Assembly: GCA_963580455.1 (NCBI GenBank) | Contig: OY756965.1 | Location: 23,906,902-23,970,901, forward strand | From: Euonymus europaeus | Lineage: Eukaryota; Streptophyta; Magnoliopsida; Celastrales; Celastraceae | Reading direction: 5' to 3' | Length of the DNA stretch: 64,000 nt | Shown here: piece by piece, positions 27,314 to 39,853 of the stretch | How positions within the stretch are numbered: position 1 is the first letter of the stretch | Layout: each line of letters opens with the position of its first letter | Translations under genes and position numbers: made by a program | Notes under the pieces: model-generated | What the model was told of the DNA's origin: nothing | The model's database searches: none | The model's input: only the letters and a program-made list of their open reading frames with translations

Positions 27314-27980
27314 TTTTGTTGATTTTGGGGGAAAAACAAACGAACACGAGAGCGAGGGTTTTGGGTTTGTAACTTTGTATAGTATTGTACAGTAACAAAG
27401 CGCGTGTGAGAGAAACATTGATGCTCTTAGAGGCGGGAATATAAAACTAATTTTATATTAGTAATTAAAATTAAAAATTAGCTTAATGTAAGCTAGCTTC
27501 ATTGATTTTCGTACCTTATATTATCAATTTGAATGAGATTTACTATCATTACAGTATAAATTATAAAAAAAAAGTGTTATCTCCCTCTATATATCCTTAT
27601 TTATGTTAAATATTCCCCTTCTTAATATCAAAAAAATAATTTTATATTTGTCTGAGATTTATTTCCCAATAACCAATCCATGGTTAATTTTTTCCCTAGA
27701 TATTTGAATGTTACAATATGGCCAACGGCTCGAATGAATATAGGGCTAACGAGGCTCTGTGACTAGAAATCGGATCATAATTTATTTTTGTTAGAAATTT
27801 TGCTCTACGGTGGCAAAGCTAACAACCTAACATTTTGGACATACTGACCACATGCTTACACATTCACTTATTAGACGTCGTGATTTTCGCCTAAAAGATG
27901 ATCGATTGTAAAAGACGACAATTTGAAATATGTTCAATTCGATTCTCATATTTTTGTGATCAGCATACTAAATTTTGGCT

Positions 27981-28481
27981 TATTTATTATATTGCCAAGT
28001 TAAAAATGTCCCTGAACGAGTGCCTAACAATTCGAATTTAGATCTGTAAACTTCCTCGATTATGAAAAAAAAATGTTAAATATGGCCACCCAGAAGTGTA
28101 GGAATATTGCAGAGGGTCTTCTTTATCAAAACAGTTTTGATAAAAATAATCGCTAAAAAGTATGATTGTTAAAAAAACATATATAAAATCAAAATAATCA
28201 AAGTTGAACTATTTGATGGGGTTTTGAAAAAAAATTACTTATTTTATATCTCGTTCAGGGACATTTTCAACTTGGCAATATAATAAATAAACTTTCTCGA
28301 TTATTAAAAAAATTGTTAAATATGGCCACACAAAAGTGTAGGAATATTGCAGAGGGTCTTCTTTATCAAAACATTTTTGATAAAAATAATCGCTAAAAAG
28401 TATGATTGTTTAAAAAAAAATATAAAATCAAAATTGAACTATTTGATGGATTTTTAAAAAAAAATTACTTATTTTATATTA
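27981..28481. repeat. Compound repeat: 40-bp inverted repeat around a 200-bp direct repeat
   Basis: A 40-bp block ending CCAAGTTAAAAATGTCCCTG (27981-28020) recurs inverted at 28250-28290. A roughly 200-bp unit with TGTAGGAATATTGCAGAGGG occurs at 28048-28249 and again at 28289-28481 in direct orientation, with about 90% identity by eye. The first direct copy lies inside the inverted pair, so this may be an element that was partly duplicated. Confidence 0.75.
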
Positions 28482-28635
28482 AAACCGATCAAAAATCGAA
28501 TCGAAAACCAAAAAATTGATACAACGACTCCAAAACAACTTAAATATTTGGCCAAAATATGTTAGAAAATCGATCAAAATCGACCATTAACACTCTAACT
28601 AAAACTCACAAACACGTGGTTTGGTCAATTTCTAA

Positions 28636-29035
28636 GAGTGGTTGTAATGGTGTGTTTTTAAGAGATAATGAATAATGCATGAGAATGTGTGTTTTTGTTA
28701 ATGTGTTTGTATTTAAATATGTGTCTTATTCATGTAGCGGTATTAAGAGATGTGTTTGGGTGATGTGGATAAATATAAGGCTTGATATTTTATAAAAGAT
28801 GTGAGACTCGGTATTGATTTTAATATAACTTTGTTAGATAATAAATGAGATAATAGAAAAAATAGATGTTTTGTTAATAAAAAAGAGAAAAAATATATAA
28901 GAATTTTTATTTTGTTGATGTGCGTGCATTGAGATACATGCTTTAGTGATATTAATGAGTATATGACTTGACTTTTTATACAATGGAGATGAAATTGAAT
29001 CGAAGAAAGAGATAATGTTATCATTGCAATCACTC
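28636..29035. mobile_element. MITE, GAG-terminus family, copy 2 (400 bp), TAA target site
   Basis: Terminal inverted repeats read GAGTGGTTGTAATGG at the left and GAGTGATTGCAATGA on the other strand at the right. TAA occurs immediately outside both ends (28633-28635 and 29036-29038), as expected for PIF/Harbinger-type elements, which target TWA. Its body shares the TGTGTTTTGTTGATGTG-like tandem units with copies 1 and 3. There is no transposase. Confidence 0.82.
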
Positions 29036-29038
29036 TAA

Positions 29039-29534
29039 GGTGATGTTTGGTATGTAGAATAGAGAGAGAATAGAGGTGGAAAAACGAATGGATCATTCCA
29101 TTCTTATATTTGGTTTGCTAATTTTGGATGGTACACTCTCTTTCTTCTTTTTGATTCCATACAAATTTGGCAAGAAAACTCATTCCATATGGAATCCAAC
29201 CTTAAAAGAGTCTATTGTCCCTCTTTAATTAATACGTTACATTTTAATTTAATTAATAGATTAATTAATATGTTATAAACTAATTAATGTATTATAATTT
29301 GATATATGTTTTAATTTGTTAATATATGTAATTTAATTTGTTAATTATCCATAATTAGAAATGATAGAATAAAATTTGTTGATTATACATAATTATAAAG
29401 GGCATAATGGACAAAACACATATTTCATTGTTATTATTATTTTCAATTTTTATACATACCAAACATAAGAATCAAAATTTCATTATCATTTTCATTACGA
29501 CTCCTAAAAATCATTCTCAATACCAAACGATACC
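29039..29534. mobile_element. Tourist-like MITE (496 bp), TAA target site
   Basis: Terminal inverted repeats GGTGATGTTTGGTATG and GGTATCGTTTGGTATT (the second read on the other strand) flank an AT-rich body with no coding capacity. TAA flanks both ends (29036-29038 and 29535-29537). The GTTTGGTAT terminus is typical of plant Tourist/Harbinger MITEs. The left TAA is shared with the neighbouring element that ends at 29035. Confidence 0.82.
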
Positions 29535-29826
29535 TAAGTACACTCACTTGAACTTTTTTTTTTTAAAAAAACAGTCGTTTCTTATCTCCTAAATATATTT
29601 TTAAAAAAAATAAAATCACACCATATATTACATGCGCGTGCGATTAATGTGAACCTATAAGAATTCGTATCATATGTTTCGCAACCTTAATCAGCCCTAA
29701 ACCTCAATGAGAACCTAGAATATCTTCATGGCCACATTTCCATCAAGGTCACCTATCATACTAATCACGGTCGGACTGCCCTAGCGAAGTAGCGATTGTG
29801 AGTTTAGAACAATTGGACAAACTACC

Positions 29827-32800
29827 ATGGACGCCCGTCGCCTTCCCCGTACGGTTCCCAAGGTGCGGCACGTGGGGTTCTTTGCCCCAAACGATTCGCC
29901 GGTGCAACCGAATCGGACTCAATCCGGACCGGCGGGGTCCAATTCTCCTCCGCTGTCTGATTCTCCCACCAGCAACTCTCTGTCCCCAGTCATGATTCCG
30001 CCGCCGCGTCACCTTTCGGACAACCTTACTTCTCGCGTCACAGCTGCTGTTCCAGTGCCGGACTCCGGATACCGACGACCAAACGCAGGAGATAATGTCA
30101 CCGTGGGAAGCTACAATACCTCGGAGTCGCTGCTGCGCGACGAAGAGTTTTCAGAGGATGCTGCCTCGTCTCAAGGTCCGGGGTTTTTTAGCAGGAGCGA
30201 TTCCGCAAAATTCGCTTCGAGTTTCCCTGGTGGTGGCTTTGATTTGACGTCTCTGAAATCATCGTCAGAGGCAAAGGCAGCTACAGCTACACCTGTTGAA
30301 GTAAATAAGCCTGTTGGAGCGCCAGGTACAGGTTTGTTGATGTTTTGCTCATGTTTATTGTTGTTTTTCATATGATGCGGCAATTCGTGGAGTTGAACTT
30401 GTCCCGGCTCAATTATAGGCTGTGTGTAAAACTATAGCCGCAATTTTAGTTAGAGCAGCCTTTGAATTTGACTGAAACTCTGCTTTTCTGTTTCTTGGAG
30501 AAATGGTTTGAAGAACTGTTATCCTCAGTTTAGTGTGCTTCTAGTATTATTTGGAGAATTCAACTCCCTTATAATCAATGGATGCGGGCTGTGTGGAGGC
30601 TTGGGATTAGTGAGCAATTGCATATTTCTGCCTCTAAGAAGCATGACAGCATATACTTTCTATTGGGAACACTTTTTGTTCATCGATGCATGAATTCTGT
30701 TGCTAGGTATTTGGGCGCCACTTGTCATTAAGGCATGATCAGAGTATCAATCTCTTTGTAGAGTAATAGTAGCTACCTTTTGAGATAGTATTATCTGTTA
30801 TATTATTTGCTGCCATGGCCAATTCTGATAGTTCCGCTGTGCCTATAAGTGCAGCTTGAATGATGAGGTTTTTTACTGGTTTTTTTTGTTGTTGCCTAAT
30901 AGCTGTTCCTTTTTATTCATTTTGTTTTTGTTTGACAAGCTAATCATAAGTGCTATAGATTATTTATCATTCGTGGCCATCTTGTAGAGCCTATGTTTCT
31001 CTGGTATTTTGCTTGCATAATTGGAGAGAAAAAAATGATACTTGCAGAAAAAAGTGGAGGGGCTGTTGCTGGAGTGCAGGATGAGCTGTCATCAAGCTCA
31101 AAGACAGTGAAAGCTAAAACTACGAGAGCTGAGAGGCGTGCTTTGCAGGAGTCCCAAAGATCTGCAAAGGCTGTTGGAAAAGGTTTGAGTGAATGATATG
31201 GATTCTTTCTGACTTTTTAGAGAAAAAAAACCTCCGGCATTATATGAATATTGTTTGATTAGTCTGCTAAAATGTGGAAGACCGCCCTTTCCACTGGTGC
31301 ACAGATCACAGATTTTTATGTTATGGTCTAATCATCTTCCAGGAAAATTGCTTTATGTAAGAAACTGCTTGCATTATTTTTAATAAATGAGTTGTGGTTT
31401 ACCAGGCTATTATTTTGTGCTATAGGGCCTAGCAGTTGTGGTTTCGGGACTTTGCAAATGTGTAACTTTTTTAAACACATTATGGTGCACACTAACAGGT
31501 GAGCATGGCCAGTGGTAGAGTTGCAGGGTTGCAACCTAGAGGTCACAAGTTCAATCCTTACTCCTTAGAACTAACATTTACTCATATTATGTGAGGGTAA
31601 GGTCTGCGTACATTCCTCTTATCTCCAACCCTGCCCACCTGATGCTTGTGCATGAGAGTTGTTTACCTATTATGTTACGTAGTTGATGTATCATCAAATA
31701 TCATGCATTCTAAAGAAAAAAATCATTGTTTATGTCGATTTGATTTGGTCTGTGTTGCCTACGGTCACTAATATGCTATTGAATGCTGAAAATTATCTGT
31801 TCTTATATTTTAAAGTTAATTTACGTTAAGCATAATGTAACTTACTGAAAGCATCATAATTAATAAGTAAATACGTATGATGCATTTTATTTGTTATCGA
31901 TGGCTTATTTTGAACTTATAAAATATGTATGATGCATTATCATCTGCTCGTGTTCCTCATCAATGGTGATTTTGTAGCTGAGGGAAACAAATCTGCTGCT
32001 GTATCAAAGGCAACTGTTCCTGGTAAACCTGCGAAGCAGCCTTCCCAGAGGAAAGAGGGTCCTCCAGCCGCATCATCAGTTGCAGCTTCTGAAAAGAAAG
32101 GAGTTGATCGTCCACCTAAGAGGGAAAGAAAGAAGGATGCACCTCCCCCACGGATGCAATTTGATGATAAGAATCGAGTGGAGAAGGCTAAAAGGCGTGC
32201 AGTGGTGAATCAAATGGAGGCGAGGAACCAAGTTGAATTGTTTCGGCATTTGCCGCAATATGAATGGGGAACACAACTTCCTGATCTTGAGTCCAATTTT
32301 TTCCAGATCAAGCTTGACCCAATACATCCAGCTGTTTACAAGGTAGTTCAGTTAGGTAATTTGTTGTATTGAATATTGATCATTCTGATCTTTTTAACTT
32401 GATGCCATTGGAGTTATGTAGTGAAACATGAGCTTTCACCTGTGCCCTATTCAATAGGCTTATGTAACGTGGTTGGGTGTAAGCAACCTAACATTTTTCG
32501 CATTTGAATGACCTTTTTGAGTGTGCAATGCTTATCCATTTGTTAAATGACTATTTCAACCTTCATTTAAGGGGACAAAATGACTATTCCAATAATAGAA
32601 TTTGTAGCAGAATAAATTTTAGTTTGTTTTTTTTAAAAAAGGGGTTAAACTGTTATAACAAGACAACATGAATGGTACCTTTTGTTCTCTGATTTGGTTA
32701 AAAAGTTTCTTGGCATTCCTTGTTTCTTATATCTTGTGTGCAATATTAATTACATATAGTTATGATAAAGTTTTTATTTTCCAATAAATAATACTACACC

Positions 32801-35097
32801 AATTAATTGGAGGTATACATTGTAGAAAATATTTTATTGAAAAGTATGGTAGAACATAACTACATGAATAATTGTTACTCATTTTAATTTTTTTTAAATG
32901 CATTGTCATTTGTTGTTTAAGCCACGGGTTGTACCCTTTGACAACCAATTATGTTTGCTCTGAAGTCTGAAGATGAGGGTACATAGTGAAGTCATCTGAA
33001 GAATATTCTCATTTCATTCCACCATGCATTCAGCATGCCAAACCTACATTATTTGGGCTCTAGCTGTTAAAGTGAAACAAATGAAGATATATGGCATTAT
33101 GTTTAAATCATTCTTATAAGCTAAATTGAAGTTTAATTTATTTCCCTCTTAATGATGATTTACAAACTTGTCAGGTTGGATTGCAATATTTGGCTGGAGA
33201 TATATCTGGGGGTAATGCCCGTTGTATTGCAATGCTTCATGCATTTCAAGAAGCGATTAGGGACTACTCCACACCAGCTGAAAAGACTCTTGTTATAGAT
33301 TTAAGTGCAAAAATCAGAAGTTATGCTAAATTTTTTAATGAATGCCGGCCGCTTTCTATGAGCATGGGCAATGCAATCAGGTTTCTAAAGAACCGAATTC
33401 TATCTTTAAATCTTTCTGAATCTGAAGCGAAAGCCGTTCTTTGTTCTGAGATTGATCGCTTCATCAATGAAAAGATAATACTTGCCGACAAGGTCATAGT
33501 TAGACACGCAGCTACCAAAATAAGGGATGGGGACGTGCTCCTGACCCATGGGTCATCTTGTGTCGTGGAAATGATTCTATTATACACCCATGAACTTGGG
33601 AAACAATTCCATGTTGTCATAGTAGACTCGCATCCAAAGCTTGAAGGCCAAGCGTTGCTTCGTAGGTTGGTTGCAAAGGGCCTGAGTTGTACCTATACTC
33701 ACATTAATGCTGTTTCTTATATCATGCATGATGTGACCCGTGTTTTTCTGGGAGCGTCCTCTGTTTTGTCTAATGGTACTGTATATTCAAGGATCGGAAC
33801 TTCGTGTGTTGCCATGGTTGCTCATGCATTCCATGTTCCGGTCTTGATTTGCTGTGAAGCATATAAATTTCATGAAAGGGTACTGCTTGATTCTATATGT
33901 TCAAATGAGCTAGGTATGCCTTTTCCCCTCTCTATGTAAACAGAAGATTTTCATTCTGAATCCACCCGATTGTTTGACCACCGTCAAATTGTCTGTAGGT
34001 GACCCAGATGCAATTGCAAAGATACATGGGAGAACTGATGTGAATTACCTAGATGATTTATCCAATACGAAAAATCTTCAACTTCTTAATTTGTTGTAAG
34101 TTTCAGATTGTTTATGATTGAAAGGGTAATGAAAGGGGTCATAATTTCCTTAATGATTAACTTTTCAGGTATGATGCCACTCCTTCAGATTATATATCTG
34201 TTATCATCACGGATTATGGCATGGTAGGTATTTTCTTTTTGAAGCAATAGCATGGTAGGTTATTCTTGAAAACCTTGAGAATTCCTTGTGTGCACTTAAG
34301 CATGGTAAGGTATGTTCAAGAAAAAGCATGGTAGGCTTTGTTGATTATATCCTTCTTTTCATATTGTGTTGCAGATTCTCTTCTTTAATATTTGCTAAGT
34401 AATTTTTTATAATTTAAACATTTCTTAAATTGATAAGCTACATGAGGGATACTGGATTATATTGTGCTACACTGCCTGTTGTTTCAAAAGAGTGGCATTT
34501 ACTGCAGAAAGAAATTATGGCCATGAGATGGTATACCTTGTAATTGAACATATTCATATGAGTTCTGAATACAATTGAGAGGCATGGCTCTAGTTTGCGA
34601 TGAAAAATCTTCAGATAAGTTATAACTACAATTGGGGGAAGCCCAAGAATAGGATCTATTTTTCATTGGAACATCTTCAAACAAGTTTGTAATACAATTT
34701 TGAAGCGGGGTTCTATTCTGTAAATATAAAATTTTGGTTGAACAGCTCCTTTCGTGTTTTCTAATTTGTTATTGAATTCCCCTTTTTTTAAAGTACCTGA
34801 TAGTGACTGCTAGTTGTATGTGTCAGCTATTGGCCATTCTGATTATCATTTGGTAATGCTGTGAAATAGCCCAAAGATTTTGTGTTATGTAAAATCTATT
34901 TCTTTTTGTCCTTTTTTATGGTGGAACTATGCGCCTTTTATTATTCAGTAGCCTAACATTGATTGTTATCGCTGGCCTGGCTTCTTTCATAAGCTTTCCT
35001 TATACAACTCATTATTTTTATTTTTATTTTGCAGATCCCACCTACAAGTGTGCCTGTGATTGCCCGTGAATATAGCGGGGATCACCTGTGGATGTAG
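29827..35097 (+). CDS. EIF2B4: Translation initiation factor eIF2B subunit delta
   Basis: eIF2B is the nucleotide exchange factor for eIF2 in the cytosol; delta is one of its three regulatory subunits with alpha and beta. Seven exons (29827-30325, 31048-31182, 31978-32342, 33175-33913, 33999-34095, 34169-34223, 35035-35097) encode 650 aa, all in phase. Residues 1 to about 170 are Pro/Ser-rich and probably disordered. A charged Lys/Arg-rich segment follows (RPPKRERKKDAPPPRMQF). From about 250 to the end is the NagB/RpiA-like Rossmann domain of the eIF2B alpha/beta/delta family, with LLTHGSSCVVEM, VIVDSHPKLEGQ, GASSVLSNGTVYSRIGT and the C-terminal PPTSVPVIAREY. The start MDARRLPRTVPKVRHVGFF is the first ATG of the frame. 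A SINE-like sequence lies in intron 2. Confidence 0.95.
31497..31665 (+). mobile_element. tRNA-derived SINE (Au-like) in an eIF2B-delta intron
   Basis: A pol III A-box-like TGGCCAGTGG (31506-31515) and B-box-like AGTTCAATCCT (about 31548-31558) are spaced as in a tRNA. They are followed by GGGTAAGGTCTGCGTACAT, a block characteristic of plant Au-type SINEs. It is a relic, without a clear tail or target duplication. Confidence 0.65.
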
Positions 35098-35952
35098 ATA
35101 TGTACCAATTTGCGCATCCTTTTGTTCTTGTGAGAGAATAAAACCTTACATGCCAAGAATGATTGGGTCATGGGAGGACAAAGCATTTTAGATTTTTATT
35201 TTTTTATGTTAGACTCAGAACTGGTTGATCATTTTTGGCAGCTAAAAATCATGCATTTACCTACAATTATTTTGCCTCTCCTGGCAATTTAGACAGTTTC
35301 ACGTTGCTTTCATAGAAATTTTGAATCGGGTAATTCATTCCTAGTATATACTTGGCTTCTGGGTGCAAGCTTCTTATGGCAGGTTGGCCCGAGTCCCGTG
35401 CAGGCTGGCACTTCGGCTCGTCTGTGTCAAATAAACTGTAGGGGAGATTCTGTTGCCCTGCTCCAGGATTACTAGGTACAGAGTCGTTATAGTTACCAGA
35501 TCATTCCAAGAAGAATCAAGGGCACAATTTAACGACTGTTGCGAGAATTGACCACCGTCCCCTTCCAAGCAATGGCATACCAATCAAATGGTTATGTTTT
35601 GGCCGACTTGGTAATGGCCTCTCCAACTAGTATATTAAAGTTAGAATATCAGGAATACACAAATTCAGACCCCACATCATGGACAGAAACACACATAATT
35701 AACAGCGGAGCTGAGCACCGGCATGTATGTGTTGATATGCTTGGTCAGTAGCCCTCTGGTTAGCATTCTAACAGTTGTGAACTAGATGTACATCAATTTA
35801 TATTTTCTCCTGCTTCCTAAATACAACGAGAGGAGGAAAATTCATTACCATTTTCCTCTAAGTAGATGCTAAATTACAGACTCTCAGCTGGCAAAAAAAA
35901 AGCCTCAAGCTTCCAATGGCTATCCTTGGCTAATTCATCAACATCTCTATCA
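35098..35952. other. Convergent 3' spacer between eIF2B-delta and hAT-derived gene
   Basis: The two genes converge here. The first part should be the eIF2B-delta 3' UTR (AATAAA at 35138-35143). The short open stretches further on have no recognisable content. Confidence 0.5.
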
Positions 35953-38900
35953 TCATTTGTGTTTCTTATCAAAACCAGTGGCACTAGTATCCAGTGCTGC
36001 AGCAGCAGCTGCCAATTCCATCAGCCTCTCGTAGTCTATCTCAGTTGATTTATACTTCAATTTGAAGCCACCCTGAGTCCACGATCTAATGCAAAGGATG
36101 GCTTGCGTGCTGTCATGTGGCATACACAACCGCTGCTTATCCATTTCATCACCTTTAATGCAGAAAATTTCTTCCGGTGATACTGAAAAAGGCTGCACAG
36201 TCAGAAAATCCCGAGCCATTACAGAGAGCCGAGGGTAGCGTGTGCGGTTGACTTTCCACCACTCCATAACATCTGTTGGTATTGGAGCAGGAGGTTCTGA
36301 CAGATACTGAGTGAGCTCATCGGTGGCATTGTTCATGCTTGCCCTTCGTTTCTTTCGGGCAATTTCCTCCGCAAAAGAAACACTGCCCCCATCTCCAATC
36401 TCTTGAGCACCATAAGCAGTCACAGTTGAGAAATGGCTGCTAGAGTAATTTCTCATGAAGTGGGTCCTTGCTTCCTCAAGATGATTTTCTGAGTTGAGAC
36501 TCTCAGGGATAAGCTCGCTTTTGATTCTGGGATCTAGAATTGCTGTCATGTATGTGAATATGTTAGAAACCTGGTTGCTATAATTCCTGGCTTTCTTAGC
36601 CATGTCTTCAGCAGCATTTTTTAGCCAGTCAGGACTGTGACGGGACTCTCTGCAAACGGTGATTGTTTCAGAAATGTGATCCATAAAGAAGAGAACCAGC
36701 CCAATTGTGGGCACCTTATTTGTGCAAATGTTGTTTGTGGTTTTGTAGAAGGGCTCTAAGTATCCTTGCATGATCATAACTGCATTTTTCTCCGCAGAGT
36801 TTAGCAGTAGCCTACTGCCTAGCGTATCCTCATACTTCCTGATAACTGCATCCATCGACTTCCCTGCCTGCATCACAAATGAATTTAGAGTCAATATTCA
36901 CTCAGTAGCTATGTATGAGAAGTTGAGAACAAACACAGATATACACAAACACAGATATGCATAAAAATATACATGCATTTTATGTTTAGGGAAACCAATT
37001 TACTCACTTTCTATTTAAAAAAACAAAACATGAGCCGACTTCAGTCTGTTTTTAGAATCATATTTACTCATAACACAATGTAACTTGGCAGACGCTCCTA
37101 TCCTCTGTTTGACATGGAATTAATCTACAATTTATTTCATAAGAAACTTCTGATTAATATTCTTTCATGATCTGCATAACTTATGAATCACGAATCATCT
37201 AGTCTATGTAGCCTAATTTGAACAGTAAATTGCCCACATTTATGTCAGTAAAAATTGGAAGAGCACGTATCAGTCTAAGAAATCAGAAAATAACCGGCCT
37301 TTCTAGCCTTCACCAATCTTTTTGCTTTATGGTTTTTTTACTGGGACAACCATTTGTTTTCTTAAGGACATAAGCACCAAACAAACAAGCTAGCCACAGG
37401 ACAGACAATTTGATGATGTTTTGAGCAAAATGCCACCACAATTTTTGATGCGTCCAACTAGAGAAGATAACAAGGGGTGCAAACTTTCTCTATTACAAGA
37501 GTGACTACTATTGCCAAAAACTAGGACATGCATCTTACGATGCAAGCACAAGCGTGTAAGAGTACTTTTCTCATATTGTAAGAACAGATAAGAAAACATA
37601 CCTTGCGTGCAATGTCGAGCATCATGTAATTGCCACTCCAGCGTGTCGAAGTGTCAAGAGGAGATTTCCAACTGCCTTCTTGATAAGCTGTTGCAAACTG
37701 AATAAAATCGTCTGAGATCTCCACAGATGCATTTAATTCTAAAGCAAACTCCCTGATCTTGGATATGACTAGTTTCGTTGTTCTCAATCCATCATCTATA
37801 ATCATATTCAGCGTATGTGCAGCACAGGGGATATAACAGAATGGGCCCACTTTCTGACCATCTAAATCCTCCTTTAGAGTATGGCAAGCATGAATAGCAC
37901 TTTGGCTGTTATCATGAGTACAAGAAAGGACTCTATTCTCAATGTTATACATCTTGAGAACCTTTATCAGGCTGCGGTATATCTCATTACCACCAGAAGG
38001 GTATGATATGCGACATATATCAAGAAGAACCTTTTGGAATGCCCAGTTTTCATCAATCCATTGGCATGTGATGCTCATGAAACAAATTTGTTCATATGAA
38101 GTCCAAAAGTCAAGGGTTATTGAAACCTTAGAAGAAACCTGTTCCAAACACGCCCTCACATCTTCCTGAATGCATCTAAAAACTTCACATAATACTGCCT
38201 TGTACTTCTCACTTGGCCAGAGCTGGATTGCAGGATTGAGAAACTTATACGAGTTGACCAGCCACGTTTCTTCCAAAGTTGAAGGGGGAAGAGAAGCTAA
38301 AATAAGCCATTTAATGAGTAGCCAATTCAGATGATCATAATCAACCTGAGGTGCTTTCCCTTGTGGTTGAGATTTCTTGATCACAACATGGGTGGATTGT
38401 GGTGTTGAGCTACTGGGGACAACATCTCCCAACTTATCATATCCTGGATGCCTGTTACTCAGGTGCCTCCCCAAATTACCTCAACAACATAGGGAAATCA
38501 TCATTATTGTAATAACAATATTCAGGATCACCATGAGAACTCAAAAGTCAAAACTCTCACGAAACTCATTATATGTACGGCAGCAGGTTTGTTCCAGAGT
38601 ACATCCGAGATTTCAAAAGGGAGGGGAAACAAAGAACATAAGAAGATTATACCTGTAGCAGTAGCAATTGAATAACTCTGTCCACAAAACTTGCATCTCC
38701 TACTTTTCCCATCAGGAGCTGTCTCAAAAAACTTGAGATAGACTGATGTCATAGTTTTCTTTCGTGGTTTGACTGGAGGAGTAGCATTCCCCTTTTCCGA
38801 TGAACCAAGCCCGATATCAGTGGGATCAAAGTTTGGAATGAGTGCCATATCCATCACGGATTTTGGTTCCATGTCTAAACAAAGAAGCACAATTAGAGAA

Positions 38901-39821
38901 CAATTACGTATTCACGATAAAAGCTGTAAACAAGTTTTATGGCATACAACCCCTCAAATTATAAAGCCTTGTTCCAGTGTTTAAACGGACATATAAAGCT
39001 ACAATGTTCCAGAGACAGTTCAGTAATCGAAACTTGAATCCTTCAATGCAAACATGTAACAAAACACCACAAAGAATAAGATACAAAAAATGCATTCAAC
39101 ACAAACTTCCAGGAGCTGAGGCTCCAGATTTGGAACCCTTTTAAAAACCAATGATCAAAATGTAAGTAAAAACCAGCAACCTCAAGAATACGAGGTCTTT
39201 TTTTTATCAGACCCACCCTTCATATATGTTACAGTGAGCTGTTTTAGTGTAACGGCAGTTGCAACTGTTTGGAAAAAGACAATGTTCTAGTAGTAATTGT
39301 GACAAAGGCCTAAAGGGCACTATTCTTTTGCAGCCGAAGGAGATAGACAGTACTGCATAAAGACATCACCACAGTGCAAGCTTAGCATAAGAGTCGGAAC
39401 CATTTTTTAACTTAGTTTTCTTATACAATCGAGCAGCTGTCATATTTGACCTATGCTCCTTTTATATGGTTATAGCAACATAGAAGATTCAAACATCTTT
39501 GAAATTATGAATTTTACATCAGAAAACCAAAAAAAAAATAACCATCCACTATGGTGCAAACAATTCAGAGGTAAAAGGTGAAACAACACTGCACTATTCA
39601 TCTAAACAAAGGTAAACAACTCGGTGCATCTAACCAGGAGAAAAGAAAAAACTCAAGTACAACCAGCTGTTAAATATTTTCAATTATTTGAACTCGGCAC
39701 TTGCCTTGTCAACATCCTCGCATAACATCAAACATAAATGATGATTAAAGCAGAAGTGCGTGCATAATATGATACATGTACCTTTGAAAGTTTTATAAGC
39801 GTTGTTCACATTCCAGTCCAT
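35953..39821 (-). CDS. BED zinc finger / hAT dimerisation protein (domesticated transposase-like)
   Basis: Four coding exons (39821-39782, 38874-38653, 38479-37602, 36867-35953) encode 684 aa in phase. The order is: a short N-terminus MDWNVNNAYKTFKDMEPKS; a BED finger with C74, C77, H93 and H98 (RRCKFCGQSY...GRHLSNRH); the hAT transposase core, including ITLDFWTSYEQ and CAAHTLNMIIDDGL; then a C-terminal hAT dimerisation region (about 568-645) with EWWKVNRTRYPRLSVMARDFL. The usual 'SSVxSERxFS' block is changed to SVSPEEIFCIKG. Introns, an intact frame and a UTR intron suggest a host gene, not a mobile element. It resembles the Arabidopsis gene I recall as AT1G18560. It likely acts in the nucleus as a DNA-binding regulator; whether it can still transpose was not tested. 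No terminal inverted repeats of a hAT were seen around it. Confidence 0.92.
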
Positions 39822-39853
39822 TTGGTTCCCAGTTTTCCCAGAAACAGTAACTG

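Larger units (their letters stand above)
27314..29826. other. Divergent NDC1 / eIF2B-delta intergenic region
   Basis: About 2.5 kb separates the two start codons. It holds the likely promoters at both ends, a compound direct/inverted repeat (27981-28481) and two abutting MITEs (28636-29534). No other coding sequence is apparent. Confidence 0.6.

Noticed and set aside
28743..29096. 117-codon minus-strand open frame
   Set aside because: It lies inside and across the end of a MITE and shows no coding character.
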